Origin: Mycobacterium sp. ACS4054 | GTDB taxonomy: Bacteria > Actinomycetota > Actinomycetes > Mycobacteriales > Mycobacteriaceae | Assembly: GCF_001667275.1 (NCBI RefSeq) | Contig: NZ_LZHV01000036.1 | Location: 62,001 to 126,000 of the forward strand | Length of the DNA stretch: 64,000 bases | Direction: 5' to 3' | Shown: in pieces, positions 31,570-44,362 of the stretch | How positions within the stretch are numbered: the first letter of the stretch is position 1 | Layout: every line of letters begins with the position of its first letter | Notes under the pieces: model-generated | Seen by the model: only the letters and a program-made list of their open reading frames with translations | Told to the model about the DNA's origin: nothing | The model's database searches: none | Position numbers and translations under genes: made by a program

Positions 31570-32421
31570 TCAGCGCTTGGGCAGCAGCCGCGCGACGGCG
31601 TGCTTCACCCGGCCCATGACCGGCCCGCTCATCAGCCGCTCGGGCCTCGAACCCGTCAACCGCACCACCAGGTCCATGGCCTTGACGTCCGGCCCGACCA
31701 ACACCCGGGCCTTGTTCTTGAGCACCCCGGCCAGGATGAGCTGAGCCGCTCGCGTCGGCGTGGTCTTGGCCTGCTGCTCCTCGAACATCTCCGCAAAGGT
31801 GTCCTGGTCGAGCCCCTCGGCGAAGATGGCGTTGCGGGCGAACCCGGTCTGCACGCCGCCGGGGTGCACCGTCGTCACCCGCACGGGATGACCGGCCGCC
31901 ATCATCTCCAGTCGCAGCGCCTCGGTGAAGCCCCGGACGGCGAACTTGGCCGAGACGTATGCCGCCTGACCGGGCGCCGCGAACAGGCCGAGCGCGCTCG
32001 AGATGTTGATGACGTGGCCGTCGCCGGATGCGATCAGGTGGGGCAGAAACGCTTTGGTGCCGTTGACCACGCCCCAGTAGTCGACGTCCATCACCCGTTC
32101 GATGTCCTTGAATCGGGTGTCTTCGATGGACCCGACGAACGTGATGCCGGCGTTGTTGTAGATCTGATTGACCTGACCGAAGTGGTCCCTGACCGTGTCC
32201 GCGTACGCGAGGAATTCCTCGCGCTCGGTCACGTCGAGCCGGTCGGCTTTGACCGGCACGCCGAGGGCATGCAATTGCTCCTCGGTCTGTGCCAATCCTT
32301 CGATGTCGACGTCGCTGATTGCCAGCTTCGCCCCGGCTCGGCCCAGCTCCAGCGCCAAGGCCTGACCTATCCCCGATCCCCCGCCCGTGACGACGGCAAC
32401 TTTGCCGGCGAACCCTTCCAT
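31570..32421 (-). CDS. Short-chain dehydrogenase/reductase, paralogue A
   Basis: 283 residues, classical SDR. TGGGSGIG (from about residue 12) is the cofactor loop, with YNNAGIT as the NAG motif, and YVSAK as the catalytic Tyr-x3-Lys; the serine lies in INISSALG. The C-terminal part ends KHAVARLLPKR. It is very similar to the next gene across the whole length, so the two arose by tandem duplication. ATG 32421 follows AGGAG with good spacing. The substrate is unknown. It is convergent with lpqZ. Confidence 0.85.
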   Translation of the reverse strand: MEGFAGKVAVVTGGGSGIGQALALELGRAGAKLAISDVDIEGLAQTEEQLHALGVPVKADRLDVTEREEFLAYADTVRDHFGQVNQIYNNAGITFVGSIEDTRFKDIERVMDVDYWGVVNGTKAFLPHLIASGDGHVINISSALGLFAAPGQAAYVSAKFAVRGFTEALRLEMMAAGHPVRVTTVHPGGVQTGFARNAIFAEGLDQDTFAEMFEEQQAKTTPTRAAQLILAGVLKNKARVLVGPDVKAMDLVVRLTGSRPERLMSGPVMGRVKHAVARLLPKR

Positions 32422-32488
32422 ATGGACTCCTAGTGGCGGCGTGCTGGGTCAGGCTATCGGTTAACCACCGTCCGTGCCACGCCGGGGT

Positions 32489-33316
32489 TCACTGCTTGGG
32501 CATCAGCCGGCCCATGACCGGGCCGAACAGCTGCTGATAGTAGGGGCCGGCCACCCGCACCATCACGTCCAGGAGCTTGGCGTCCGTGCCGACCAGCACC
32601 CGGGCCTTCTTCTTGCGGACCGCGTCCAAGATGACCTCGGCGGCGCGTTTCGGGCTGGTCCTGGCGAGCCGCTTGTCGAACAGCTTGGCCAGTTGTTCGG
32701 GGTCGAGTCCCTCGGCGGCGGTGGCGTTGCGGGCGATCGCGGTCTTGATGCCGCCGGGGTGCACGGTCGTCACCGCCACCGGGTGCCCGGCCGCCGCCAT
32801 CTCCTGTCGCAGCGCCTCGGTGAATCCCCGGACCGCGAACTTGGCCGCGTTGTACGCCGCCTGGCCCGGCACCGAGAAGAGCCCGAACACGCTGGAGACG
32901 TTGATGACGTGACCGTCGCCGGAGGCGATCAGGTGCGGCAGGAACGCCTTGGTGCCGTTGACGACGCCCCAGAAGTCGACGTCCATCACCCGCTCGATGT
33001 CCTTAAAGTGGCTGACTTCGACATCGCCGGTGTAGGCGATGCCGGCGTTGTTGTAGACCTGGTTCACCTTGCCGAAGTGTTCCTTGACCTCGTCGGCGTA
33101 GGCCAAGAACGCCTCGCGCTCGGTCACGTCGAGCCGGTCCGCCTTGACCTCGGCCCCGATCGCCTTCAACTGCGCCTCGGTCTCCGCCAGGCCCTCGACG
33201 TCGACGTCGCTGATCGCGACCTTGGCGCCCGAGCGGGCCAGCTCGATGGCCAGCGCCTGCCCGATACCCGAACCCGCACCCGTTACCACGGCGACCTTGC
33301 CGGCGAACCCTTGCAT
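32489..33316 (-). CDS. Short-chain dehydrogenase/reductase, paralogue B (Rv1245c-like)
   Basis: 275 residues, classical SDR with TGAGSGIG, YNNAGIA and catalytic YNAAK. It is closer to Mtb Rv1245c than paralogue A is (FGLFSVPGQAAYN, KTAIARNATAAEGLD). ATG 33316 is chosen because a GGGAAGGG ribosome site precedes it by five bases. The GTG at 33322 would lie directly against that site. It lies 67 bp upstream of paralogue A on the same strand. Relative to Mtb, the relBE genes between Rv1245c and kgd are absent. Confidence 0.87.
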   Translation of the reverse strand: MQGFAGKVAVVTGAGSGIGQALAIELARSGAKVAISDVDVEGLAETEAQLKAIGAEVKADRLDVTEREAFLAYADEVKEHFGKVNQVYNNAGIAYTGDVEVSHFKDIERVMDVDFWGVVNGTKAFLPHLIASGDGHVINVSSVFGLFSVPGQAAYNAAKFAVRGFTEALRQEMAAAGHPVAVTTVHPGGIKTAIARNATAAEGLDPEQLAKLFDKRLARTSPKRAAEVILDAVRKKKARVLVGTDAKLLDVMVRVAGPYYQQLFGPVMGRLMPKQ

Positions 33317-33396
33317 GCGCACCCTTCCCTATGTCTGGTTGCGTCGAGGCTAGCCGGTACCGACGGTCCGACGTACGCGTGGGTCAGGACCTGCGA

Positions 33397-37101
<3,705 letters not shown>

Positions 37102-37184
37102 GACCGCCGTTCGCCTCAATTCCTCTGTCCTGCAAGCGCTTTCGCAGCTGCTGCGTGGCGCCTGTGCGTTTTCCGACCCCGGAT

Positions 37185-37200
37185 TGTGGAGCATGTCACA
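37185..37200. promoter_or_regulatory. Crp-like palindrome upstream of kgd
   Basis: TGTGGAGCATGTCACA differs at one base from TGTGA-N6-TCACA, the cAMP receptor protein consensus. It lies in the 192-bp gap between kgd and the Rv1249c-like gene, 84 bp before the kgd GTG. Another inverted repeat, AAAGG-CTAA-CCTTT, lies at 37232-37245 beside a TATAAA/TTTATA sequence that could be a -10 box for kgd. No other gene is seen in the gap. Confidence 0.5.
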
Positions 37201-37293
37201 CCGCTGGCGATGCTCAACGTTTCCGCCCTATAAAGGCTAACCTTTCGCCGGCGATTCGCCAGGGAGACGGGGGTAGCACCCGATCGCCGTTCG

Positions 37294-38073
37294 CTAGCCG
37301 GCTTCGGGGAACGGCGGCACCAGGTGCAGCGCCCGCGGCCAGCGCACCGGTGGGGCGCCGAAGGCCCGGTTGGCGTTGCGGACGATCTTCCTGCCCGCGA
37401 AGTAGTTGCCGACGCCGCCGACCACGATGCCGATGCCCACCGGCAGCAGTTTGCCGAACATCAGGGCGCCGCGGCGCAGCGTGTACCGCTTGACCCACGA
37501 CTTGAGCAGCCGAGAGTTCAGTCGCGACATCGACGACAGCGGGACCGCGGCCACGCTCTCGGAGATCCAGCCGCCGTTGGTGCGGGCCGGGCCGAACAGC
37601 TGGGTGACCGCCTCCTTGCTGTTGTCGCCGACCAGCACCGACAGCACCAGGGCGCGGCGCCGTTCGCGGTGGTCGGCGGGGATGTCGTGGACCACCGCGA
37701 CGGCCAACACGAAGAACGCCGTGGCTTCCAGGAACGTCACCGTCTCCGCCGCGGCGGCCGACAGCGCGCTCAACGTGCCGATGCCGGGGATGGTCGCCGC
37801 GGCGCCCACCGCCATGCCGCTGGCCGTCACCATGCCCACGTAGCGCTTCTGCAGCTTGGCGATGATGTCGGCCGGCCCGCTGTTCGGGTGCGCGTTGCGC
37901 AGCCGGGTCACATAGGCCTCGGCCGCCGGGCCTTGGATTCGCGAGCTTCGCTCGATGACCTGGGCCAATGCCCGCGAGGACATCTTGGGCCGGCCGTTGG
38001 TGGGCGCAGGCGCCTGATCCGCGTGCGACATGCTAAAAAACCGGTTCGAAGACCGCTTCCGTCGGGCCCGCAT
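37294..38073 (-). CDS. Membrane protein of unknown function (Rv1249c-like)
   Basis: 259 residues. A polar N-terminus is followed by a helical region (ADIIAKLQKRYVGMVTASGM), two or three hydrophobic segments (GAAATIPGIGTLSALSAAAA, FLEATAFFVLAVAVVHDIP) and a C-terminal hairpin (LLPVGIGIVVGGVGNYFAG). There is no catalytic motif. ATG 38073 has a GGAGAGG ribosome site; ATG 38031 has none. It lies upstream of kgd on the same strand and is divergent from the MFS gene. The role is unknown. Confidence 0.75.
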   Translation of the reverse strand: MRARRKRSSNRFFSMSHADQAPAPTNGRPKMSSRALAQVIERSSRIQGPAAEAYVTRLRNAHPNSGPADIIAKLQKRYVGMVTASGMAVGAAATIPGIGTLSALSAAAAETVTFLEATAFFVLAVAVVHDIPADHRERRRALVLSVLVGDNSKEAVTQLFGPARTNGGWISESVAAVPLSSMSRLNSRLLKSWVKRYTLRRGALMFGKLLPVGIGIVVGGVGNYFAGRKIVRNANRAFGAPPVRWPRALHLVPPFPEAG

Positions 38074-38277
38074 CTTGCCTCTCCTGCAAATGGCGTCCTA
38101 CCAGGCTAACGTGCCCGCCGCGCAACGCCGACCGAACATCAAACCTTCCCCGGTGCACCCCGGATGGAATCCGTGGCTGCCCCGCAGTGCCCCAGCGGCA
38201 ATAATGCAGGCTGGATGTCTGTGACGGCCCGGGCCGGTCGACGCGGGCATCGTCGGGAGCTGAAACGAGGTGGGTAG

Positions 38278-40206
38278 ATGACCACGGCGACGCCTTCGTC
38301 GCCCGGGGGGACCGGGCGCGCGGCGCCCAACCCAGCCCAGCTCACCACGCGCTGGAATTACCTCACCCAGAATTCGCCGCAGTCCCAGCGGCCCTGGAAC
38401 GCGCTTTGGGCGATGATGATCGGCTTCTTCATGATCATGGTCGACTCGACCATCGTCGCTGTCGCGAACCCGACGATCATGACCAAGTTGCACATCGGCT
38501 ACGACACGGTGATCTGGGTGACCAGCGCCTACCTGCTGGGTTATGCGGTCGTGCTGTTGGTGGCCGGGCGGCTCGGCGACCGATTCGGCCCCAAGAACAT
38601 GTACCTGATCGGGCTGGTGGTGTTCACCCTTGCCTCGGTGTGGTGCGGGCTGTCGGGCAGCGCCGCCATGCTGATCGCCGCCCGGGTCGTGCAGGGCGTG
38701 GGCGCGGGGGTGCTCACGCCGCAGACCCTGTCGACGATCACCCGGATCTTCCCGCCGGAGCGGCGCGGCGTGGCGGTGAGCCTGTGGGGCGCCACCGCCG
38801 GCGTCGCCAGCCTGGTCGGCCCGCTGGCCGGCGGCGTGCTGGTCGACGGGCTGGGCTGGCAGTGGATCTTCTTCGTCAACGTCCCCATCGGCGTGCTGGG
38901 CCTCGCGCTGGCCTACTGGCTGGTCCCGGTGCTACCCACCCAGTCGCATCGGTTCGACCTGGTGGGGGTCGTGCTGTCGGGCGCGGGGACGTTCCTCATC
39001 GTGTTCGGGCTGCAGCAGGGCCAGGGCGCGCATTGGCAACCCTGGATCTGGGCGATGATCGTCGCCGGCATCGGGTTCATGACGGTGTTCGTGTTCTGGC
39101 AGTCGATGAACACCGACGAGCCGCTGATTCCCCTAGCGATATTCCGTGACCGCGATTTCGGGCTGTGCAACGTCGGGGTGGCCATCATCTCCTTCGCCGC
39201 GACGGCGATGATGCTGCCGCTGACGTTCTACGCGCAGGCCGTGTGCGGGCTGTCGCCGACCCGCTCGGCCCTGCTGATCGCGCCCATGGCGATCGCCAAC
39301 GGCGTGTTCGCGCCCTTCGTCGGCAGGATGGTCGACAAATATCATCCGCGGCCGGTCCTGGGCTTCGGCTTCTCGGTGCTGGCGATCGCCCTGACCTGGC
39401 TGGCCTTCGAGATGTCGCCGGCCACGCCGATCTGGCGGCTGGTGCTGCCGTTCTTCGCCACGGGCGTCGGCATGGCGTTCGTGTGGTCGCCGCTGACCGC
39501 CACCGCCACCCGGAACCTGCCGCCGCGCCTGGCCGGCGCGGGATCGGCCGTCTACAACTCCGTCCGCCAGCTCGGCGCGGTGCTCGGCAGCGCGGGCATG
39601 GCCGCGTTCATGACGTCGCGCATCGGCGCCGAGATGCCGGCGCAGCCGGTACCCGGGGGCGAGGAGACGCCCAGCCTGCAGCTGCCCGAGTTCCTGCGCG
39701 ACCCGTTCGCGTCCGCCATGTCGCAATCGGTGCTGCTGCCGGCCTTCATCGCGCTGTTCGGCATCATCGCCGCGCTGTTCCTGCTCGGGTTCGCGCGATC
39801 GGCCGTGGCCGGTGACCCGCACGTGGCCACCGACGTGGTGGACGACGACTACGACGACGACGAGTACGTCGAATTCATCCTCCTGCGCGAGCCCGAGGCG
39901 GCCGCGACGCGCGCTGCGTACGGCCGCCAACCCGGGGCCCCGGCCGATCCGGTCGCGCGCCCGCGCCCGGCGCCCCCAAGAGAGGGCCTGCGGGACGACC
40001 CGGCTCGGCCGGGTAAGCCAATCGGGTTCGCGCACAACGGCTCCCATGTGGACGGGCGGCAGCGCTTGCGTCCCGTCACCGAGCTCTCGGCTCGCGCCTA
40101 CCGGCCCGCAGCGCCACCGCAACGGCCGAATGGCCTGCCGCGAGGCCCCCGTCGCGACGCCGACGACGAGCCGACCGGTTACGGTCGGCACTCGGCGGGC
40201 GGCTAG
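38278..40206 (+). CDS. EmrB/QacA-type MFS exporter (Rv1250-like)
   Basis: 642 residues, DHA2-type transporter with about 14 membrane helices in residues 40-505. The family motif [13 protein letters not shown] is the loop 2-3 motif A, and [20 protein letters not shown] corresponds to motif C of drug/H+ antiporters. A DSTIV segment in helix 1 is motif D1. After the last helix comes a tail of about 130 residues: an acidic cluster ([11 protein letters not shown]) and then a Pro/Arg-rich, low-complexity stretch. That makes it clearly longer than the Mtb protein as I recall it (~579). The substrate is unknown. A GAGG ribosome site lies at about 38264. Confidence 0.88.
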   Translation: MTTATPSSPGGTGRAAPNPAQLTTRWNYLTQNSPQSQRPWNALWAMMIGFFMIMVDSTIVAVANPTIMTKLHIGYDTVIWVTSAYLLGYAVVLLVAGRLGDRFGPKNMYLIGLVVFTLASVWCGLSGSAAMLIAARVVQGVGAGVLTPQTLSTITRIFPPERRGVAVSLWGATAGVASLVGPLAGGVLVDGLGWQWIFFVNVPIGVLGLALAYWLVPVLPTQSHRFDLVGVVLSGAGTFLIVFGLQQGQGAHWQPWIWAMIVAGIGFMTVFVFWQSMNTDEPLIPLAIFRDRDFGLCNVGVAIISFAATAMMLPLTFYAQAVCGLSPTRSALLIAPMAIANGVFAPFVGRMVDKYHPRPVLGFGFSVLAIALTWLAFEMSPATPIWRLVLPFFATGVGMAFVWSPLTATATRNLPPRLAGAGSAVYNSVRQLGAVLGSAGMAAFMTSRIGAEMPAQPVPGGEETPSLQLPEFLRDPFASAMSQSVLLPAFIALFGIIAALFLLGFARSAVAGDPHVATDVVDDDYDDDEYVEFILLREPEAAATRAAYGRQPGAPADPVARPRPAPPREGLRDDPARPGKPIGFAHNGSHVDGRQRLRPVTELSARAYRPAAPPQRPNGLPRGPRRDADDEPTGYGRHSAGG

Positions 40207-40216
40207 CGGCCGGTCG

Positions 40217-43200
40217 TCACGCCGGCTCCGTCAGCGCCAGGAATGCGCCCAGGTCGACCAGACCCGCCGGCGTGCTGGGCAGGTACTCGGTCAGCGACGC
40301 CGACCGCACGATGACCGCCGCATACTGCGCCCGGCTGATGGCCACGTTGAGCCGATTCCTGTTGAGCAGAAACGAGATTCCCCGCGGCACCACGTCCGCG
40401 GAAGAGGCGGTCATCGAGACGAACACCACCGGTGCCTGCCCGCCCTGGAACTTGTCCACGGTGCCCACCCGGACCCCGCCAAGGCCCGCGGCGGCCAACC
40501 GTTGGCGCAGGAGTGCCACCTGCGCGTTGTAGGGCGCCAGCACCAACACGTCGGAGGCGCTCAGCGGTCGCGTGCCGTGTTCGTCGGTCCAGCGCGCGCC
40601 GAGCAGCCGCCCGACCTCGGCGGCGACAGCGTCGGCCTCCTGCGGGCTCTCCGTCGAATTGCCGTGGTGCCAAACGGTCAGCGTGCGCACGCCGGGCGGG
40701 TATCCGGCGAGGCGCCGGGCCGCGGTGCAGTCGTGGGATTGCAGCCTGCCTTCATACGACAGCGCGGAGACCGCGGCGCAGACCGCGGGATGCATGCGGT
40801 ACGAACAGTGCAGGAAGTAGCCGCGCTCATCGGGCAGGGTGCGCCGACCGTCGACCAGCCAGTCGAGCGCGGAGGTATCGACCGGGTCGGGGTGGGTGCC
40901 CTGGCTGACCTGTGGGAGCTGCTGGGGGTCGCCGAGCAGTAGCAGGTTGGCCGCCGACGGCGCCACGGCGACGGTGTTGGCCAGACAGAATTGGCCGGCC
41001 TCGTCGATCACCAGCAGGTCCAGGGCGCCCGGCGGCACCCGGTTGGCGTTGGCGAAATCCCATGCCGTGCCGCCCACCACGCAGCCCGGGGTGTCGGCGA
41101 TGAACGCGCCGTAGGCGTTGCCGTCGATTTCCTGCCAGCGTGGGGCGCTGTGGTCGTTGCGCTTCTTGGCGACCCGCGCCGGGTCCAGCCCGGCGTCGAT
41201 CACGCAGTCCAGCAGGTTCTCCACCGTGGCGTGCGATTGCGCGACCACGCCGACGCGCCAGCCGTGATCGGTGGTCAGCCGCCCGATCACGCGCGCGGCG
41301 GTGTGCGTCTTCCCGGTGCCCGGCGGCCCGTGCACCGCCAGGTACGACGAGTCCAGGTCCAGCACCGCGGCCGTGATGTCGGTGACGGCGTCGGAGCCTC
41401 GCGGCAGGGCGGAGCCGCTTCGCGTGCGGGGCGCGCGGCGCAGCAGGATGTCGAGCACGGCGCTGTGGGGTAGCCGGGGCAGGCCGGCCGCCACGGCGGC
41501 GGCGGTCGCCTCGATCGACTCCCGCAGCGCGGTCGTCGGAATCGGCGGGCCGGGGGTGAGCGCGAACGGCAGCTGGTGAAATGTCTTGCCGTCGTTGCCG
41601 ACTCGTTCGACGATGGTCACCTCGGTGGGCAGCGCCGGATCGTCGGCCTCTAGCACGGTGGCGCGTCCGGCCGCCCGGCGGTCGGGATTGTCGGCCATGC
41701 CGGGCGGGGCCGGCGGGTCGTAGAGCGCGAAGACGTCGGCCGTCAGCTCGCCGCGTGCCAGCTCGCCGCGCAACCGCACCCGCCGCTGCGGCTTGCGCGC
41801 GCGGGGCGGTGTGTTCCAGTCGACGCTGACCGACGCGTGCTCGGCGACGAAGACGTTGGTGTCGTCCGCCCATTCCTCGATGGGGAAGTTCAGTCGGTCA
41901 AAGTGCGCCCACCAGAACGGTTTATCCTCGCGCCGGTGGTATCCGCGCGCCGCGGCCAGGAGCGCGACCGCCGTCTGTTCGGGCGTGCGCTCGCTCACCG
42001 CGGCATCGCCGGTGAACGTCGACAGGGTCACCGCCAGCCGGTCGCGGTCCTCGACGCTGTTGCCGTCCCGCACGGGCTGGGCGCCGATCGGCACAACGCC
42101 GGATTCGTAGGCGCGCAACATCAACCAGTTGCGCAGTTCCTGCGTTGAGCGGCAGTCGTAGTGGTTGTAGTCCTCGATCTCCTTGAGCACGGAGGCGGCC
42201 TCGTCGCAGCGGCCGTCCGCCCGCAGTTCGCAATAGCGGGCGTAGGAGGTGATCGAACCGGTGGCCGTGGTGACGTCGCCGGCCCGCAACTGCGCGCCCA
42301 TGTAAAGCGGTTCGAGCGCCTTGAGGCTGAACGACTCCGCCCCCACTCGAATGCTCTTGCGCACCAAGGGGTAAAGGTCGACCAGCGTCCCGCTGCGCAG
42401 CAGCTCGTCGACCTGATCTTCGCCGACGCCGTAGCGGCCGGCGAGCCGCAACAACGCCGTCTTCTCGTACGGCGCGTAGTGGTAGATGTGCATGTTCGGC
42501 CGGCGCTTGCGCCGCTTGGCCACCATCGCCAGGAAATCGGTCAGGGCCTTGCGTTCGTCCGCCCGGTCGTGCGCCCACAACGGGCGAAAGGTGCCGGCCG
42601 GCCCCGCTTCCAAAACGCCGAACAGGTATTCCAGCCCCCATTCCCGCCCGTCGACGGTCCACAGCGGGTCACCCTCGAAGTCGAAGAACAAGTCGCCCGG
42701 ATCCGGCTCGGGGAGCAGCGTCAGCGGCTGCGGATCGACGATCTCGTAGTGCGGGGTTCCGGTTTCGCGTTGGCGGACTTGGAGTTTCGCCTGGTCGGTC
42801 AATTTGCCGAGCGCGCTCGGCGCCAGGTCCGGCACAGCGCCGGTGTGCCGGGCCAGCTCGGCCACCGTGGTAATTCCGGCGTCGATCAGCTTGTCTCGCT
42901 GGGCCACTCGCATGCCCGCCACCAGCAATAGGTCATCGTGAGCCTGCAACTGCTCGGTGCACAGGGGGCAACGGAAACAGGCGCCCACGCCCTCGTCGTC
43001 CCAGCGCACCGCGGCGCCGCCGGCGTGGTGCTCGTCGAGGAGCCGCTGCAGCCGCGCGCGCTGGGAGCGGTAGACGGGAATGAGATCGTGCACGCGGTAG
43101 CGGGCGGCCGTGCCGTCGCCCAGGTGCAGTTCGGCCTCGGGCGCTACCGGGACACCCGAGGCGGCCAGCGCGTCGGCGTAGGCGGCCAGCTGCAACAACG

Positions 43201-43624
43201 CGGTGACGTTGGCCGAGCGGGCCAGCTTGGTGTCGACGACCCGGTAGCGCCCGTCGTCGCGCACCAGAAAGTCGGCGAAGCCGACGAAACGCCCGTCGAA
43301 CATGGCGGCCTGGTAGACGGCGGGCGCGCCGGCGGCGATGGCCTTCCGGGTCGCCTCGGCCGCCGCCGCGAGGCCGGCGGGCGTGTAGGCCGGGCGGCCG
43401 ATGATCGCGAGCCCGTCGCCGAACTGGGCGCGCAGCCGGTCCAATTCGCGTCGCTCGTGCTCGTTTCCAAGCAACGCGGTGCGGGCGAGCAGGTCGTCCT
43501 CGGCCGTGGCGGCGGACCCCCGGCCGAGCTTCGCGTCGAAATCCCGCAGCAGGGCGTACTCGCATCGCGCGGCGGCGGCGAGATCCGACGCGCTGTAGAC
43601 GATGCAGTCGCCGGTGACGAACAC
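40217..43624 (-). CDS. TM0106-type RecB-like nuclease fused to SF1 helicase (Rv1251c-like)
   Basis: 1135 residues. The N-terminal part has RecB-nuclease features (SASDLAAAARCEYALLRDFD, then VVDTKLARSANVTALLQLAA with the D-x-K active site) and a Cys cluster CFRCPLCTEQL. A second nuclease-like region follows with FFDFEGDPLWTVDG. The C-terminal third is an SF1 helicase: Walker A GPPGTGKTHTA, Walker B LLVIDEAGQF, GDPQQLPQVSQG, and motifs GTVDKFQGGQAP and NRNRLNVAISRAQ. GTG 43624 gives FVTGDCIVYSASDLAAAARC, the conserved start; the open frame above is a shadow of lprE. The role is unknown, probably nucleic-acid processing. Confidence 0.85.
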   Translation of the reverse strand: MFVTGDCIVYSASDLAAAARCEYALLRDFDAKLGRGSAATAEDDLLARTALLGNEHERRELDRLRAQFGDGLAIIGRPAYTPAGLAAAAEATRKAIAAGAPAVYQAAMFDGRFVGFADFLVRDDGRYRVVDTKLARSANVTALLQLAAYADALAASGVPVAPEAELHLGDGTAARYRVHDLIPVYRSQRARLQRLLDEHHAGGAAVRWDDEGVGACFRCPLCTEQLQAHDDLLLVAGMRVAQRDKLIDAGITTVAELARHTGAVPDLAPSALGKLTDQAKLQVRQRETGTPHYEIVDPQPLTLLPEPDPGDLFFDFEGDPLWTVDGREWGLEYLFGVLEAGPAGTFRPLWAHDRADERKALTDFLAMVAKRRKRRPNMHIYHYAPYEKTALLRLAGRYGVGEDQVDELLRSGTLVDLYPLVRKSIRVGAESFSLKALEPLYMGAQLRAGDVTTATGSITSYARYCELRADGRCDEAASVLKEIEDYNHYDCRSTQELRNWLMLRAYESGVVPIGAQPVRDGNSVEDRDRLAVTLSTFTGDAAVSERTPEQTAVALLAAARGYHRREDKPFWWAHFDRLNFPIEEWADDTNVFVAEHASVSVDWNTPPRARKPQRRVRLRGELARGELTADVFALYDPPAPPGMADNPDRRAAGRATVLEADDPALPTEVTIVERVGNDGKTFHQLPFALTPGPPIPTTALRESIEATAAAVAAGLPRLPHSAVLDILLRRAPRTRSGSALPRGSDAVTDITAAVLDLDSSYLAVHGPPGTGKTHTAARVIGRLTTDHGWRVGVVAQSHATVENLLDCVIDAGLDPARVAKKRNDHSAPRWQEIDGNAYGAFIADTPGCVVGGTAWDFANANRVPPGALDLLVIDEAGQFCLANTVAVAPSAANLLLLGDPQQLPQVSQGTHPDPVDTSALDWLVDGRRTLPDERGYFLHCSYRMHPAVCAAVSALSYEGRLQSHDCTAARRLAGYPPGVRTLTVWHHGNSTESPQEADAVAAEVGRLLGARWTDEHGTRPLSASDVLVLAPYNAQVALLRQRLAAAGLGGVRVGTVDKFQGGQAPVVFVSMTASSADVVPRGISFLLNRNRLNVAISRAQYAAVIVRSASLTEYLPSTPAGLVDLGAFLALTEPA

Positions 43625-43668
43625 AGCAGCAACTGTAGGGGAGGGGACCGACGCAAAGGCGGCTCCGG

Positions 43669-44265
43669 CTAGCGGCCCGGGGCGTTGCCGATCAGCTCGA
43701 CGAAATTGCCGTTCCAGTGGAACCGCACGTCGGTGGTCAACCCGTTGATGCCGCTGGGGTAGGTCAGCGCCACCGTGTCGCCGGTGGTCTGCGCGGGGTC
43801 GACGCCACTGAACCCGTAGGTGTCGGGCACCCCCTGCGGGATGAACTGCCCGAGATGGAACAGCACCGCCCGGGTCGTCGGGTTCACGGCGTTGGTGTTG
43901 GCCTTGATGATCACCGCGGACAGCTGGGCGCACTGGTTGTAGTTGCCGGCCAGCGGTTCCGGGTTCCAGGGTTGTTGGCTGCGCGGGTCGCGCGGCAACT
44001 CGGAGACCGCCTTGGCGATGACGGGCGATGCGAGGTTGACCGCGCACGGGTCGGCCGGCGCGGCGACGCTGCCGGGCGGTGCGGCGGCGGACGGCTGGGC
44101 CGGGGCGGTGATGGACGGGGTCTCGCTGGTCGTCGTGGCCTGCGGCGTCTTAGCGACGGTGGAGTCTCCCGAACCACAGGCGGTCAACGTCATGGCGATC
44201 AACGCGACGGCGGCCGAGCCGGTCAGTGGCTCGGTACGGCAGGGTAGCGACCACACATCGCGCAC
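43669..44265 (-). CDS. lprE: Lipoprotein LprE
   Basis: 198 residues. The lipobox LTAC with Cys30 ends a signal peptide (SAAVALIAMTLTAC). A low-complexity Thr/Pro/Ala stretch follows. The conserved part, DPCAVNLASPVIAKAVSELP to DTYGFSGVDPAQTTGDT, is close to Mtb LprE and ends WNGNFVELIGNAPGR. The function is unknown; in Mtb it has been linked to virulence. GTG 44265 gives RDVWSLPC, like the Mtb start. It lies 45 bp upstream of the helicase gene. Confidence 0.88.
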   Translation of the reverse strand: MRDVWSLPCRTEPLTGSAAVALIAMTLTACGSGDSTVAKTPQATTTSETPSITAPAQPSAAAPPGSVAAPADPCAVNLASPVIAKAVSELPRDPRSQQPWNPEPLAGNYNQCAQLSAVIIKANTNAVNPTTRAVLFHLGQFIPQGVPDTYGFSGVDPAQTTGDTVALTYPSGINGLTTDVRFHWNGNFVELIGNAPGR

Positions 44266-44362
44266 CGTACCGTCATCGCGCGCGCGGGTGTGCCAGGCAT
44301 GGCCGGGCCTCGCGCAACTGTGCTGATGATCACGGCGCGGTCACCACTAGACTCCATGGACG

